Shown here piece after piece: positions 62,725 through 64,000 of a DNA stretch of 64,000 bases. The notes below the pieces were generated by a model. That model saw nothing but the letters and a program-made list of their open reading frames with translations, did not search any database and was not told where the DNA came from. Every line of letters begins with the position of its first letter. The first letter of the stretch is position 1. The position numbers and the translations under genes are program-made. Source of the DNA: Glandiceps talaboti (Eukaryota; Hemichordata; Enteropneusta; Spengelidae); NCBI RefSeq assembly GCF_964340395.1, contig NC_135560.1, forward strand, positions 569,001-633,000, given 5' to 3'.

Positions 62725-64000
62725 CCCTTATTTGAATATTAAACTGAAAACATAGTACGGATATAACCATACATACATACATACATACAGACACACCACA
62801 TTATTTGAATTCTAATACTAAACTGAATACATAGTAAGGATATAACCATACATACAGACACACCACATTATTTGAATTCTAATACTAAACTGAATACATA
62901 GTAAGGATATAACCATACATACAGACACACCACATTATTTGAATTCTAATACAAAACTGAATACATAGTAAGGATATAACCATACATACAGACACGCCAC
63001 ATTATTTGAATTCTAATACTAAACTGAATACATAGTAAGGATATGACCATACATACATACAGACACACCACATTATTTGAATTCTAATACTAAACTGAAT
63101 ACATAGTAAGGATATAACCATACATACAGGCACGCCACATTATTTGAATTCTAATACTAAACTGAAAACATAGTAAGGATATAACCATACATACAGACAC
63201 GCCACATTATTTGAATTCTAATACAAAACTGAATACATAGTAAGGATATAACCATACATACAGACACGCCACATTATTTGAATTCTAATACTAAACTGAA
63301 AACATAGTAAGGATATAACCATACATACAGACACGCCACATTATTTGAATTCTAATACTAAACTGAATACATAGTAAGGATATGACCATACATACATACA
63401 GACACACCACATTATTTGAATTCTAATACTAAACTGAATACATAGTAAGGATATGACCATACATACAGACACACCACATTATTTGAATTCTAATACTAAA
63501 CTGAATACATAGTAAGGATATAACCATACATACAGACACACCACATTATTTGAATTCTAATACTAAACTGAATACATAGTAAGGATATGACCATACATAC
63601 ATACAGACACACCACATTATTTGAATTCTAATACTAAACTGAATACATAGTAAGGATATAACCATACATACAGACACGCCACATTATTTGAATTCTAATA
63701 CTAAACTGAAAACATAGTAAGGATATAACCATGCATACATACAGACACGCCACATTATTTGAATTCTAATACTAAACTGAATATACATAGTAAGGATATA
63801 ACCATACATACAGACACGCCACATTATTTGAATTCTAATACTAAACTGAAAACAACAGACACGCCACATTATTTGAATTCTAATACTAAACTGAATACAT
63901 AGTAAGGATATGACCATACATACAGACACACCACATTATTTGAATTCTAATACAAAACTGAATACATAGTAAGGATATAACCATACATACAGACACACCA
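62725..64000. repeat. 67 bp minisatellite running off the window end, about 19 units
   Basis: Unit: AATACTAAACTGAATACATA, GTAAGGATATAACCATACAT, ACAGACACACCACATTATTT, GAATTCT. Variants: extra ACATACAT, GACACGCC, ATGACC, GAAAACATAG, and one unit with a deletion near 63850. It lies in the MCTP intron upstream of exon 62177. Confidence 0.94.

Overview
This is animal nuclear DNA: coding sequence is sparse, introns are GT-AG, microsatellites are long, and there are several families of interspersed and tandem repeats. The protein and repeat style point to an invertebrate deuterostome, most likely a cephalochordate (amphioxus, Branchiostoma). That assignment is an inference. It rests on the MCTP sequence, the L1/Tx1-like LINE, an L2-tailed SINE-like repeat, and an exon-boundary minisatellite of a kind I recall being described in amphioxus.

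The main gene is on the minus strand. Eleven consecutive exons between 62177 and 12151 join in frame and encode the last 359 residues of a multiple C2 and transmembrane domain protein (MCTP1/MCTP2 family). They cover the second half of the last C2 domain, a linker, two transmembrane segments separated by an acidic loop, and the C-terminus with its stop codon. The 5' part of the gene lies beyond position 64000. Only 1,082 coding bases are spread over 50 kb. A second, convergent gene on the plus strand appears to end at 358, with a poly(A) signal at 455-460; I do not recognise its product.

Most introns are filled with tandem repeats, and each array has its own unrelated unit: 67 bp (62.7-64.0 kb), 48 bp (49.0-51.9 kb), 14 bp (35.6-41.8 kb), 30 bp (24.6-31.2 kb), 51 bp (18.7-21.1 kb), 60 bp plus 43 bp (14.2-17.8 kb), and 58 bp (12.3-13.0 kb). 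Another 48 bp array lies downstream of the gene (10.4-11.1 kb). Several arrays show higher-order duplication. The 60 bp array is the most striking: each unit copies the last 36 nt of exon 17807-17919 together with its 5' splice site, so about a dozen intact decoy donors follow the real one.

Mobile elements include a TIR family with TAGCACAACTG ends (several copies at 1.7-3.7, 32.0-33.2, 41.8-44.3 and 57.7-60.4 kb), a 5'-truncated L1/Tx1-like LINE (55.4-57.1 kb), a SINE-like repeat (34.6-34.9 kb), a hairpin-bearing insertion inside the 48 bp array (50.6-51.4 kb), a 3.2 kb palindromic composite (5.3-8.5 kb), and a pair of inverted ends at 59.16/61.61 kb. The very long open frames in the window are by-products of tandem repeats whose unit length is a multiple of three, and I do not call them genes.
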